Below are positions 29,833 to 39,030 of a stretch of 64,000 nt of DNA, one piece after another. How positions within the stretch are numbered: position 1 is the first letter of the stretch; every line of letters begins with the position of its first letter. A model generated the notes under the pieces. The model did no database searches. It worked only from the letters and a program-made list of their open reading frames with translations, and had not been told where the DNA came from. A program made the position numbers and the translations under genes. Origin of the DNA: Caballeronia catudaia (GTDB lineage Bacteria > Pseudomonadota > Gammaproteobacteria > Burkholderiales > Burkholderiaceae); contig NZ_FCOF02000002.1 in assembly GCF_001544755.2 (NCBI RefSeq), positions 186,001-250,000 of the forward strand, given 5' to 3'.

Positions 29833-30380
29833 ATCTGAATGCCGTGAGCACGGAGATTCCGGAAGTCGTCATTCTTGAACCAAAAGTATTCGGCGACGAT
29901 CGCGGCTTCTTCTATGAGAGTTTCAACGCGAAGCACTTCGAGGCGGCCACTGGCCTGAAGCGGGAATTCGTTCAGGATAACCATTCCCGGTCGGCGAAAA
30001 ACGTATTACGAGGCTTGCATTACCAGACGCAGCACACGCAGGGCAAGCTGGTGAGGGTAATTGCAGGCGCCGTGTTTGATGTAGCGGTCGATATCCGCAG
30101 AAGCTCTCCGACGTTCGGCAAATGGGCGGGAGTGGAGTTATCGGCGGAAAACCGGCGTCAGCTGTGGGTTCCGGAAGGGTTTGCGCATGGTTTTGTCGTG
30201 ATCTCTGAGTTCGCGGAGTTTCTCTATAAAACCACTGATTATTACGCGCCGGAATTCGAACAGTCCATTCGCTGGGATGATCCGCAAATTAATATTCGCT
30301 GGCCGGCCGGCATTGAGCCGATTCTTTCGAAGAAAGATGCGGACGGCTCTTCGTTCGCCGGCGCTCAGCTGTTCGATTGA
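29829..30380 (+). CDS. rfbC: dTDP-4-dehydrorhamnose 3,5-epimerase
   Basis: The 183-residue cupin-fold protein has [20 protein letters not shown] with the catalytic histidine, [18 protein letters not shown], and [10 protein letters not shown]. It inverts C3 and C5 of dTDP-4-keto-6-deoxyglucose. The length is normal. It completes the four-gene dTDP-L-rhamnose set; the aminotransferase gene follows after 20 bases. Confidence 0.97.
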   Translation: MNLNAVSTEIPEVVILEPKVFGDDRGFFYESFNAKHFEAATGLKREFVQDNHSRSAKNVLRGLHYQTQHTQGKLVRVIAGAVFDVAVDIRRSSPTFGKWAGVELSAENRRQLWVPEGFAHGFVVISEFAEFLYKTTDYYAPEFEQSIRWDDPQINIRWPAGIEPILSKKDADGSSFAGAQLFD

Positions 30381-30400
30381 CAAGATCTAAGGAGAAGCGT

Positions 30401-31531
30401 GTGGCTATTCAATTGTTCGTGCCGAATTTCCGTATCGACGAATGTCTCGCAGAAATCCGGGAATGCCTTGAAAAAGGTTGGACAGGTCTGGGATTCAAGA
30501 CCAATCAGTTCGAAGAGGCGTGGAAGGCCTACACCGGCTTGCAGCATGCGCATTTTCTGAGTTCGAACACGGTCGGGCTGCATCTCGCGATCGAGCTCTT
30601 CAAGACCAAGTTCGGCTGGGCCGACGGCGACGAAGTCATCACGACTCCGCTTACCTTTGTCTCCTCGAATCACGCAATCCTGTACTCGCGGCTCACGCCC
30701 GTGTTCGCGGACGTCGACGACTCGCTGTGCCTCGACCCGGACAGCGTAGCGGCGCGCATCACCGACAAGACCCGGGCGATCATTTTTGTCGGTATCGGCG
30801 GCAATATCGGCCGCTACCATGAGGTGCTGGCGCTGTGCAAGGAGCGCGGCATCAAGATGATTCTCGATGCGGCACACATGGCGGGTACGCGCATCGAAGG
30901 CCGGCATGCCGGATATGACGCGGACGTGTCGGTGTTCAGCTTCCAGGCGGTGAAGAATCTGCCCACGGCCGACTCCGGCATGATCTGCTTCCAGGATGCG
31001 GACGACGACGTGCGCGTGCGCAAGATGAGCTGGCTCGGCATCAACAAGGACACGTACGCGCGCACCGCGTCGCAGGGCGCGTACAAGTGGATGTACGACG
31101 TCGAAGAGGTTGGCTTCAAGTATCACGGCAACTCGATCATGGCCGCGATCGGTCTCGTGCAGCTCAAGTATCTCGACGGCGACAATGCGTACCGTCGCCA
31201 GCTCGCGACATGGTATGAAGAGCAATTCGCCGGACAGTCGAAGATTCGACTCGTCAAAATCGCGAAGAACTGCGAATCATCCCGCCATTTGTTCCAGATT
31301 CGCGTGAAGAATCGTGACGAACTGATGCTCGCCCTGAACGAACACGAGGTGTACCCGGGCGTGCATTATCGCGACAACACTGAATATCGCATGTACGCGA
31401 GCGGAAAGGGCCAGTGTCCGAACGCGCATCTCGCGAGCTCGGAAATCCTGTCGTTGCCCATGCACATGCGCGTGACCCGCGCGGATACGGAGCGGATCAC
31501 ATCCCTCGTCCGTCAGTACGCCGCAGAATGA
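30401..31531 (+). CDS. DegT/DnrJ/EryC1/StrS-family nucleotide-sugar aminotransferase
   Basis: I chose GTG 30401 because AAGGAG lies six bases before it. The 376-residue PLP enzyme has LSSNTVGLHLAIELF, ITTPLTFVSSNHAIL, MILDAAHMAGTRI and the PLP-lysine segment VFSFQAVKNLPTADSG. Members aminate keto-sugar nucleotides. Sitting next to rfbBDAC, it most likely takes the rfbB product (dTDP-4-keto-6-deoxyglucose) to a 4-amino-4,6-dideoxy sugar, as VioA or RffA do. The following acetyltransferase fits an N-acetylated product. The exact sugar cannot be told from sequence alone. The stop overlaps the next start as ATGA. Confidence 0.9.
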   Translation: MAIQLFVPNFRIDECLAEIRECLEKGWTGLGFKTNQFEEAWKAYTGLQHAHFLSSNTVGLHLAIELFKTKFGWADGDEVITTPLTFVSSNHAILYSRLTPVFADVDDSLCLDPDSVAARITDKTRAIIFVGIGGNIGRYHEVLALCKERGIKMILDAAHMAGTRIEGRHAGYDADVSVFSFQAVKNLPTADSGMICFQDADDDVRVRKMSWLGINKDTYARTASQGAYKWMYDVEEVGFKYHGNSIMAAIGLVQLKYLDGDNAYRRQLATWYEEQFAGQSKIRLVKIAKNCESSRHLFQIRVKNRDELMLALNEHEVYPGVHYRDNTEYRMYASGKGQCPNAHLASSEILSLPMHMRVTRADTERITSLVRQYAAE

Positions 31532-32025
31532 AGCAAAACCACGCGCCGTTCGAGCTCGGTGGCGTGCGGCTGCGCCTTCTTGCCGAAGACGATCTTCGAA
31601 TCACGCTTGCATGGCGCAACCGCGACGGTGTACGTCAGCAGTTCAAGAGTTCGGCCTTGCTGGAATGGGAGGCTCATCATGCGTGGTTCGTCCGCTACAG
31701 CGACAAGGCGGACGATCTGGTCTTCATCGTCGAAGATGTCCTGACGGGCGCGCGAGTGGGTCAGGCGGCCATCTATGCCATCGATCGCGACAAGCGAACC
31801 GCTGAAATCGGGCGGTTCGTCGCAGCGCCCGAATTTCAGGGAAAGGGATTCATGCGACGGGGTATCGAAGCGTTGATGCGCTTCGCGGCTCACGAGCTGT
31901 CCCTCACGTCGGTATACCTCGAAGTGCTCGACACCAACGCCCGCGCGAAGCGCCTTTACGAGACCCTCGGTTTCGTAAAGACCGATTTCATCGACGGACT
32001 CGCGCGAATGGAGCGAACTATTTGA
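31528..32025 (+). CDS. GNAT-family N-acetyltransferase (PseH-like, sugar amine)
   Basis: The 165-residue protein has the GNAT core: VRLRLLAEDDLRITLAWRN at the start, then AEIGRFVAAPEFQGKGFMRRG with the acetyl-CoA loop, and LEVLDTNARAKRLYETLGF. The layout resembles PseH and related acetyltransferases acting on amino-dideoxy sugar nucleotides. It overlaps the aminotransferase by 4 bases, and the exporter gene follows with a one-base overlap. A role in N-acetylating the sugar made by the neighbour is inferred from context. Confidence 0.85.
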   Translation: MKQNHAPFELGGVRLRLLAEDDLRITLAWRNRDGVRQQFKSSALLEWEAHHAWFVRYSDKADDLVFIVEDVLTGARVGQAAIYAIDRDKRTAEIGRFVAAPEFQGKGFMRRGIEALMRFAAHELSLTSVYLEVLDTNARAKRLYETLGFVKTDFIDGLARMERTI

Positions 32026-32837
32026 TGATTACATATAACAGCGCGAGTTCGCGCCCGACCTTTGGGGAGTTTGTCAGCGCGCTGAAACTGTGGCGCGTGT
32101 GGCTTCATATGGGTCTGCAGGACGTAAAAAGCCGATTCCGCAGCTCGTTCCTCGGACCGGGCTGGATTCTCGTGAATCTGGCCGCCATCATCGGCGCAAT
32201 TGGCATGATCTACGGGCGGTTGTTTCATCAGCCGATGAATGAGTTCCTCCCATTTCTGACGCTGGGCCTCGTGACCTGGGCGTTCATCGGCTCCTCGCTC
32301 ACCGAGGGCTGCAACGCATTCATCGTCGCCGAGGGCTACATCAAGCAGTTCCCGTTTCCCAAGACCATCTACCTTTATCGGGCGATGGTGCCGTACATCA
32401 TCGTGTTCGCCATCGGGCTCGGGGTGTTCTTCGTCTGTGCGGCGATCTATCAGCGTCCGATGGGCTGGGGCGCGCTGTGGGTGCTGCCGTGCTTCGTGCT
32501 TTTTCTCATCGTCAACTTCTTTCACCTGGTGATCGTCGCGCATATCGGCGCGCGTTTTCGGGACCTGCCGCACCTGCTCGGCAGCGCGATTCAGATCGCG
32601 TTCTATCTGACGCCGGTCATGTTCACGGTAGCGATGCTCAAGGACCGCGGCCTGGCGTTCGTGTACATGGTCAATCCTTTGTACTACCTGCTCGAGCTCA
32701 TTCGATATCCACTGCTGAACAGCGAAGCGCCTCCCGCGGAAGTCATCTACGTGTCCATCGGTTACTGCGTGGCGGCCGGACTCGTCGCGTCGCTCATTGT
32801 CAAGAAGATGTCGCACCGGATCGTCTACGTGCTATGA
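32025..32837 (+). CDS. wzm: ABC-2 type polysaccharide export permease (Wzm)
   Basis: I use ATG 32025, which shares one base with the previous stop; a TTG start three bases earlier gives one extra residue. The 270-residue protein has about six transmembrane helices and the ABC-2 permease features VKSRFRSSFLGPGWILVNL and VMFTVAMLKDRGLAFVYMVNPLYYLLELIR (residues ~200-230). It forms the channel for export of lipid-linked O-antigen across the inner membrane with Wzt. The next gene overlaps by 4 bases. Confidence 0.93.
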   Translation: MITYNSASSRPTFGEFVSALKLWRVWLHMGLQDVKSRFRSSFLGPGWILVNLAAIIGAIGMIYGRLFHQPMNEFLPFLTLGLVTWAFIGSSLTEGCNAFIVAEGYIKQFPFPKTIYLYRAMVPYIIVFAIGLGVFFVCAAIYQRPMGWGALWVLPCFVLFLIVNFFHLVIVAHIGARFRDLPHLLGSAIQIAFYLTPVMFTVAMLKDRGLAFVYMVNPLYYLLELIRYPLLNSEAPPAEVIYVSIGYCVAAGLVASLIVKKMSHRIVYVL

Positions 32838-33583
32838 CCCAGGAACTGAAAATCAGTCTGCGCGACGTGGGCGTGCGCTTTGATGTGTCTGCGCGGCAGG
32901 ACAGTCTCAAATCGACCATCGCCAACGCGCTGCGACGAAACAAGCAACGGCCCGAGCGGCGCATGATCCACGCGCTCAAGGGCGTGTCCCTGGAGATCGA
33001 GCATGGGGAGCGTGTCGGACTCATCGGGCTGAACGGCGCGGGCAAGAGCACGATCCTGAAAGTCATGGCGGGCATCTATCCGCCGACTTCGGGAGAAGCG
33101 CGCATAAGCGGCCACGTTTCTGCGATGTTCGAGCTCGCAACCGGCTTTGAGATGACGCAAACCGGCTGGGACAACATCCGCATTCGCGGCATGCTTCTCG
33201 GACTCACGCCGGCGCAAGTGGAAGAGCGCATCCAGCAGATCGGGGAATTCTCGGAACTCGGCGAGTTCCTCGACTATCCGGTCAAGACGTATTCGGCCGG
33301 CATGTTCATCCGGCTGGCCTTTTCAGTGTCAACGGCGATCAACCCGGAAATTTTGCTGCTGGACGAAGTCATGGGCGCGGGCGACGTGCAATTCGCCAAC
33401 AAGGCAAAGCGTCGCATGCATGAGTTCATGGAGCAGGGAAAGATTCTTGTGTTCTCGAGCCACAGTCTCGAAATGCTCGAGGCCTTCTGCGAGCGCGTCA
33501 TCTGGCTGCGCAAGGGGGAGATCGTGATGGACGGCCCGTCGAAGCATGTACTCGGTGAGTATGAGCGCGCTGCCGGGCAGTGA
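32834..33583 (+). CDS. wzt: ABC polysaccharide exporter ATPase (Wzt), short form
   Basis: The 249-residue protein has Walker A LIGLNGAGKST, the signature-like YSAGMFIRLAFS, and Walker B EILLLDEVMGAGD. It ends soon after the switch histidine (VFSSHSLEML). Wzt proteins of O9a type carry an additional C-terminal carbohydrate-binding domain of ~170 residues, which is absent here. This ATPase thus resembles the KpsT/TagH or O2a-type forms that do not recognise a chain terminus. The start overlaps wzm (ATGA). Confidence 0.95.
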   Translation: MTQELKISLRDVGVRFDVSARQDSLKSTIANALRRNKQRPERRMIHALKGVSLEIEHGERVGLIGLNGAGKSTILKVMAGIYPPTSGEARISGHVSAMFELATGFEMTQTGWDNIRIRGMLLGLTPAQVEERIQQIGEFSELGEFLDYPVKTYSAGMFIRLAFSVSTAINPEILLLDEVMGAGDVQFANKAKRRMHEFMEQGKILVFSSHSLEMLEAFCERVIWLRKGEIVMDGPSKHVLGEYERAAGQ

Positions 33584-33651
33584 GCGCGAACCAACGGCCG
33601 TGCTGCCCATGCGGTTCGGTGCAATGCGGAATACGTCTGGCTGGATCTCCG

Positions 33652-36600
33652 ATGAAATTTGAAACTCTGATTCGCGATACACAATGGTTTGCGGCGCGCG
33701 AAGAGTCGACGCCGGACGTGTCGGTTCTCCTGTCCCTGTCTGAAGGGGGCGCGCAGACGGCGCGCCGTGCCGTCGAGTCGGTTCTCGCGCAGACGCTCAC
33801 CTCCATTGAATTGATCGTAGCCGACGACAGTGGCGATGCGGCGGTAGCCGAATATTTGCAGGGTGTGCAAAGTCTCGATCCGCGGGTCGCGGTATTGCGT
33901 CACGTCAAGCGCGTTGGCATCGCGGCGGTTTGCTGGAATGAAGCCTTCTTTCGCGCGCGGGGCGCATTCGTGATGCTCGCGCGCGATGAGGACGAATTTT
34001 GTGCCGAGGCGCTTGAGGGTTTGCTGCACGCGTCGCGGGAAAACCCTCGTCAAATCGCGTTTGGCTATGTCGAGGTGGTTTCTACCGATCACCCCGCCGG
34101 CGAACGCAATGCGTCGAGCGCAGAGCAGCGCGCGCAGTCGATGATCATGCTGCGCGTCGCGAACTTCATCGCCCGCAACGCGGTGCTGATCCCGCGCCAG
34201 GTCTTCGACGCCATCGGGCTGTTCGATCCGCACGTGCTTCTTTCGTACGCATCGGACTGGGATTTTTGGCGTCGCGCGTCGGAGCGCTTCGAATTCAGGT
34301 TCACGGACGTGCTCGTGAGCTTCAGCCACGCGGGCGCGGCGCTCGGCGGCGTGCTCGACGTCGATCGCTGGGCGGTCGAGGAATGGATGCGCACGGAGCG
34401 CAACGCGCGCCTGACGACAAATCGCATCGGCGAATACGACGTGCATTCTCCCGATCCGAGTCACGGACGCGCGACGCGCGACGCCTGTGCGGCGGCCGCG
34501 CGTGCGCACGGGCACATTTCCATGGACACGGCCGCGCCCGCGCGCGATGACGAAGGTTATGTCCTCGTCGTTTCCGTGCAATACGACGCGTCGGCGGCAC
34601 TTTATTTCGACATGCTGCCGGAAGCGCTGGGGCGTCGCGTGCGCGTGGTGCCGAACGATCCACGGCGCTATCTCGACGCCCTCGCGCGGGCAAGCATCCT
34701 GGTCGTGTCGCGCGCGCTGCGTGCGTATCAGCCGTGGACCGACGCGGCGAAGGCACTGGGCATCCCGACGTATTACTTTCTCGACGACAACATGCCGCTT
34801 CTCCAGGAGATCGGCGAAGCGAGCATGAACGGCGAGGATTTCGGACGCAAGGCGTTTCAAGCGGACCTCAAACGCTTCGATGGCGTGTTGCTGAGCAGCC
34901 TGCCGCTCATCGACTTCTTCCGCCAGGAGAATTTCCACGAGCATCTGCATTACTTTCCGGTAGCAGGGCGCATCGGCGACGAGGAGCGCGCCCGTATCGG
35001 CCAGGCCGCGAGCAAGGATGCGGACGAAATCGTGCTCGCGTTCATGGGTGGTCTCGCGCGCTCGAAGGTCGTGTGGGAACTGATCATCCCGTGCCTCGAG
35101 CGGCTCACGCAAGAGGGCGCGCGCATCCACTTTGTGGCGCCGGGGCTTAACACCGACGCGGACACGCTGAAGCGTCTGCCGGCCTCGCTGCGCGTGACGC
35201 TGCTGCCGTGGGATCCGGGCTATGCGTATGTCGTGCGCCGCTTCGCGCGTTTCAAACCGGACTTCATGCTGCTCGCAGGCAATGACACGCCGAACAATCC
35301 GTTCAAGACGCGTCATCCGCTTCTGACTGCGAGCCTCATCGATGCGGTGCCTGTCCTGCCGAAGCTTGCCCCGTATCTCGACATCGAACCGGATTCGATT
35401 GCGCTCGTCGTCGAAGAGCCGTTCGAGAAGGATGCGTGGGAGAGCGTGCTGAGGCGCATTGTCGAAGGACGGGTCGACAGCGAGGCAATCAAGCGACGCA
35501 ACCGCCAGTATTGCGACGAAGCCTTCTCCGGGGAGCAAAACGCCGACGTCTTGCGCGGCCTGATCAGCAAGGCGGGCGGCTTACCGTCGTGGCAACTGCA
35601 ATATCGCCGGCTCGCTTCGCTGCCCCTCGTGCAAGACCGCATCGGCCTCGGCGGCTCCCGTGACGAGCATGCCCTGCAGCGCAGCGCGGAGGAATTGCTC
35701 GCGCTGCGTCGCGGGCGGCGGTATTCGTGGCGGCATCGCATTCTGGCGCGGCCCTCGGACCTCTGGAACGGCTGCGGTACGGCGTTCTGGCCGCTGCAGC
35801 AGGACACGCTCAAGTACGGGTGGAAACGGCGCGGCGGTTCGCTCGAGATGAGCGACAGCCTGCACGACCGCCCCTATTACACATTCGACGTGCCGATGCC
35901 GAAGGGCGAGTTTGGCGGCGTGGCCCTTGCTTTCACGGTCGATGGCCTGAAACAGGGCCGCGTCTCGGTGGAACTGATCGCGCCGTCGGGCACCGTTGCC
36001 GGGCGGGCCACGCGAGATCTGAAACGGCTTGATTTGTCGCAGCCAGTCGAATTCACATTCGATCCGGTGACCATCGAGGAAGCGCAGACGTGGCGTCTGC
36101 GGCTGCGCTGCCGTTCGGCGACACCCGTGTACGTGTACGAACTGGTCAATCGACGCTGGCTGAACATGTTTTACGGCATGCCCAGTCCGTTCATGCAACT
36201 GCTCGCGCCGAGGGCGCGTCATGCGAAAACGGCGAACGCCGGCGGGACGGCTGCGATGGGCGCTGGCGCGGCGACGCCGCCTGTGAACGTGAAGCTGATC
36301 ATCGAAGGCGACATTCCGACGAATCAGATCATCGCGCGCGTCATCGAGGAAGCGCTGGGCGACGAGGGCTCCGTCGAGCCGCTCTTGCTCACCGACTTCA
36401 CGCCCGATGTCGTGCTCGACGGCGGGCTGGTCGTCTTCAGCCGCATATCGAGTCCGGCAGCCATTCCGATGATCGAATGGATGGACATGCACGGCGTTTC
36501 GTATCTGTACTACATCGACGACAATTTCTGGGAACTGACCGGTGATACCCCGCTCGCGCAGTACTACCAGTGCGAGCCGGTGCGCGAAACCCTGCGGCTT

Positions 36601-37461
36601 GCCATTCGGCACTCGAAGGGCGTAATCGTCAATTCGCCCTTGCTCGGCGAATACATCAAGAAGCGTCATGCGCGCGCGCGCGTGCAGGTGCTCAATGCAC
36701 CGTTCGATTTTTCGCTGGTTCGTCAGGTCGAGCCGCGAAACAAGGCGCCGGGAGAAGTGCGCATCGGCTTTGCCGGCAACGTTTCGCGCGCGGCCGACTT
36801 CGTCGAGATCATTCCGGCGTTCGAGCGCCTGCTAGACAAATATCCGAACGTGACGCTGGTTTTTTTCGGCTATTGCCCGCCGGAGCTCGTTGGACGCGAA
36901 CGCGTGATCGACGTCCCGACCGTCAGGGACTACGCCGAATTCATCGCGTTGAAGGAGTCGTACGGACTCGATATCGGGCTCGCTCCGATGGCCGATACGG
37001 CCTCCAATCGGTACAAGACCAACAACAAGTATCGCGAGTACGGCGGGCTGCGCGTGGCGGGCATCTATACCAACATGTCGCCGTACAAGGATTCCGTAGC
37101 GCACGGCAAGACCGGCTTGCTGATCGAACACGACCCCAAAGCGTGGTATGACGCGATGGAGCTGCTCGTCACGGACTCGAGGCTGCGCACCGACATCGCG
37201 AACGCCGCATACGAAGACGTGGCTGCGAATTACGCGCAACACGTCGTTGCATCGAGATGGCGGGACACGCTCGTCGGTTTCGCGCGCGAATACCGCACGT
37301 TCGCGAGCGTCGAGATGCCGAGTACGTCGACCAAGGCGCGACTCTGGGCGCGCAAGACGGCGAGCCGCATCCGCTTGCGCTCGCTGTTGCTCGTGAGTCG
37401 CGCCAGGACGATGCTCTCCGCACCGCGAACCGATCCCTCCGCGAAGGCGACGGATGAGTGA
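33652..37461 (+). CDS. Giant multidomain glycosyltransferase (GT2 plus two GT-B-like domains)
   Basis: The frame is open from GTG 33580, which overlaps the wzt stop. I give ATG 33652 because it precedes the GT2 fold directly; either is possible. The 1,269-residue protein shows several parts. The first is a GT2 domain (VSVLLSLSEGGAQTARRAVESVL, residues ~23-250). A second unit begins near 300 with LVVSVQYDASAALYFDML and has PTYYFLDDN at ~371. A beta-rich stretch at ~700-835 follows (PYYTFDVPMPKGEFGGVAL). A third unit begins near 877 and has YYIDDNFWEL at ~952, IGFAGNVSRAADF and NKYREYGGLRVAGIYTN. The last two units share the xYYxxDDN motif and look like an internal duplication. It probably adds more than one sugar to the O-chain. 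Confidence 0.85.
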   Translation: MKFETLIRDTQWFAAREESTPDVSVLLSLSEGGAQTARRAVESVLAQTLTSIELIVADDSGDAAVAEYLQGVQSLDPRVAVLRHVKRVGIAAVCWNEAFFRARGAFVMLARDEDEFCAEALEGLLHASRENPRQIAFGYVEVVSTDHPAGERNASSAEQRAQSMIMLRVANFIARNAVLIPRQVFDAIGLFDPHVLLSYASDWDFWRRASERFEFRFTDVLVSFSHAGAALGGVLDVDRWAVEEWMRTERNARLTTNRIGEYDVHSPDPSHGRATRDACAAAARAHGHISMDTAAPARDDEGYVLVVSVQYDASAALYFDMLPEALGRRVRVVPNDPRRYLDALARASILVVSRALRAYQPWTDAAKALGIPTYYFLDDNMPLLQEIGEASMNGEDFGRKAFQADLKRFDGVLLSSLPLIDFFRQENFHEHLHYFPVAGRIGDEERARIGQAASKDADEIVLAFMGGLARSKVVWELIIPCLERLTQEGARIHFVAPGLNTDADTLKRLPASLRVTLLPWDPGYAYVVRRFARFKPDFMLLAGNDTPNNPFKTRHPLLTASLIDAVPVLPKLAPYLDIEPDSIALVVEEPFEKDAWESVLRRIVEGRVDSEAIKRRNRQYCDEAFSGEQNADVLRGLISKAGGLPSWQLQYRRLASLPLVQDRIGLGGSRDEHALQRSAEELLALRRGRRYSWRHRILARPSDLWNGCGTAFWPLQQDTLKYGWKRRGGSLEMSDSLHDRPYYTFDVPMPKGEFGGVALAFTVDGLKQGRVSVELIAPSGTVAGRATRDLKRLDLSQPVEFTFDPVTIEEAQTWRLRLRCRSATPVYVYELVNRRWLNMFYGMPSPFMQLLAPRARHAKTANAGGTAAMGAGAATPPVNVKLIIEGDIPTNQIIARVIEEALGDEGSVEPLLLTDFTPDVVLDGGLVVFSRISSPAAIPMIEWMDMHGVSYLYYIDDNFWELTGDTPLAQYYQCEPVRETLRLAIRHSKGVIVNSPLLGEYIKKRHARARVQVLNAPFDFSLVRQVEPRNKAPGEVRIGFAGNVSRAADFVEIIPAFERLLDKYPNVTLVFFGYCPPELVGRERVIDVPTVRDYAEFIALKESYGLDIGLAPMADTASNRYKTNNKYREYGGLRVAGIYTNMSPYKDSVAHGKTGLLIEHDPKAWYDAMELLVTDSRLRTDIANAAYEDVAANYAQHVVASRWRDTLVGFAREYRTFASVEMPSTSTKARLWARKTASRIRLRSLLLVSRARTMLSAPRTDPSAKATDE

Positions 37462-38449
37462 CACGGATGCGGTATTACAGCGCGGTCGTTCCGGAAATCG
37501 GCCGCGAGTATCGGCAGTCATCGTGACGTTCAATCCGGACCTGACGAACGTCGTCACCATCCTGGAGTCCGTGCGTCCGCAGGTGGAAGGCATCGCGATA
37601 GTCGACAATGCTTCGGCGGCCGGAACCGCCGAAGCGCTCAGGCAGATCGCGGCTGAGCGCGACTGCAAGTTCATCGGACTGACGACGAACGTCGGTATCG
37701 GGGCGGCGCAGAATCGCGGCGTGAGCGAGTTGATTTGCGGACTGTCGGCGGCGACGGACAGTGAGCACTTCATCCTGTTCCTGGACCACGACAGCGTGCC
37801 GCAAGGCGACATGGTGCGGGAACTGCTCGCGACCGATGCCCGCATGCGCGAGAAGGGGGTGCGTGTGGGCGCGGTCGGGCCGCTCACGCTGGACAAGCGC
37901 ACGCATACCGACGGGCGCTTCATGCAGGAAGGTCGATGGTGGATCCACCGCCGGACATGCCGCGCCGACTGTCGCGAGATGAAGGTCGATTTCCTGATTT
38001 CCTCCGGCACGCTGATTCGCGTAGATGTATTGAAAGACGTCGGCGGCATGAACGAAGGATTGTTCATCGATCATGTCGATACTGAGTGGTGCCTGCGGGC
38101 AGTGCATTGCGGTTATGCGCTTTTCGGCGCGTGCCGTGCCCGTCTCCTGCACACCCTCGGCGATGCGGTCGTGCGCGTATGGATGGGGAGGTGGCGTGAG
38201 GTCTTCGTACATTCGCCGGTGCGTGACTACTATATTTGCCGAAATACCGTCGCGATCGTCCGGAACATTCCCATGTCGCTGGCATGGCGCACTTTTCTTA
38301 TCGTGCGCCTCATCCTGACGATCGTGTTTTTCGGCGCTGTCGCCGCGCCGCGAATCAGGCGTCTGCGGCTCATGGGAACCGGACTCTGGGACGGAATCGT
38401 GGGCCGTTCTGGAGCGGTGCGTAATCCCGCCGTTCGTAAAAGACAGTAA
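37454..38449 (+). CDS. Rhamnosyltransferase-like GT2 glycosyltransferase
   Basis: The 331-residue protein has SAVIVTFNPDLTNVVTILESV, IVDNASAAGTAEAL, the donor-metal motif FLDHDSVP and DTEWCLRAVHCGY, which match the WbbL/RfbF-type rhamnosyltransferase group. The C-terminal part has a hydrophobic segment (FLIVRLILTIVFFGAVAAP), consistent with inner-membrane association. dTDP-L-rhamnose from the rfb genes is the expected donor. The start overlaps the giant glycosyltransferase by 8 bases. No gene follows for about 580 bases, so the first operon may end here. Confidence 0.88.
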   Translation: MSDTDAVLQRGRSGNRPRVSAVIVTFNPDLTNVVTILESVRPQVEGIAIVDNASAAGTAEALRQIAAERDCKFIGLTTNVGIGAAQNRGVSELICGLSAATDSEHFILFLDHDSVPQGDMVRELLATDARMREKGVRVGAVGPLTLDKRTHTDGRFMQEGRWWIHRRTCRADCREMKVDFLISSGTLIRVDVLKDVGGMNEGLFIDHVDTEWCLRAVHCGYALFGACRARLLHTLGDAVVRVWMGRWREVFVHSPVRDYYICRNTVAIVRNIPMSLAWRTFLIVRLILTIVFFGAVAAPRIRRLRLMGTGLWDGIVGRSGAVRNPAVRKRQ

Positions 38450-39030
38450 GGCAGCGAACGGTGAGTTGAGGGCCGTAAACCCGTTCCCATCTTCTGCAGA
38501 AAGTGCGACAGATTTCCGCAGGCATTTTGGGGCGCTCATTTGGGCGAAGCTCACGGGTATTTTGCGCAATAGGAATGCGTCTCGATTTTTACAGAAAAAC
38601 GAAGACCGAATTGGCCCTTAATGGTAGTCGCCGCGCGTGTCAAGATTCGTTTCTTAACGGCTTTGGCCCTTTTCAAGGGGGTGGTTTCGGTGGAAATTGC
38701 CCCCCAGTTGTGAGATTATTTGGCGTTTCCGAAATATTCTCAGCGCTATTTGCTGCGCCGAACGCATTTTGTGCGTCTGTCGTTATATTCAAAATGCGAC
38801 GCATGCTTCTCCGCCACTTTGGCGACCGGTTTTCGGTCGCCGCAATAAGGGATGGGTCTCGGCTGACCGGCTGGGCATCGCGTCGTCGCTATATGAGTCT
38901 TCCGCAAGAACGGGATGCAGCGCAGGCCGCGCGGTGCGCTCAGGGCGCAGTCACGTCGAGTTGTCGAGCACGTGGTCAAAGGGTCGCCGCTCGTCGTGTC
39001 CCGGTGCCAAACCCGGTTAAATGAAACACT
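38450..39030. promoter_or_regulatory. Long intergenic region with inverted repeats, upstream of second glycosyltransferase block
   Basis: About 580 A/T-richer bases without a supportable gene. Two structures stand out: CGCATTTTG at 38763-38771 facing CAAAATGCG at 38790-38798 (18 bases apart), and the hairpin GGCGACCG-GTTTT-CGGTCGCC at 38821-38841. TATATT lies at 38784-38789 between the arms of the first repeat, which would suit an operator over a promoter, but no good -35 is visible. This region probably contains the promoter of the gene at 39031. Confidence 0.45.

Noticed and set aside
38503..39024. Open frame in the long gap before the fused glycosyltransferase
   Set aside because: No ribosome site, no domain; composition is that of non-coding sequence with repeats.
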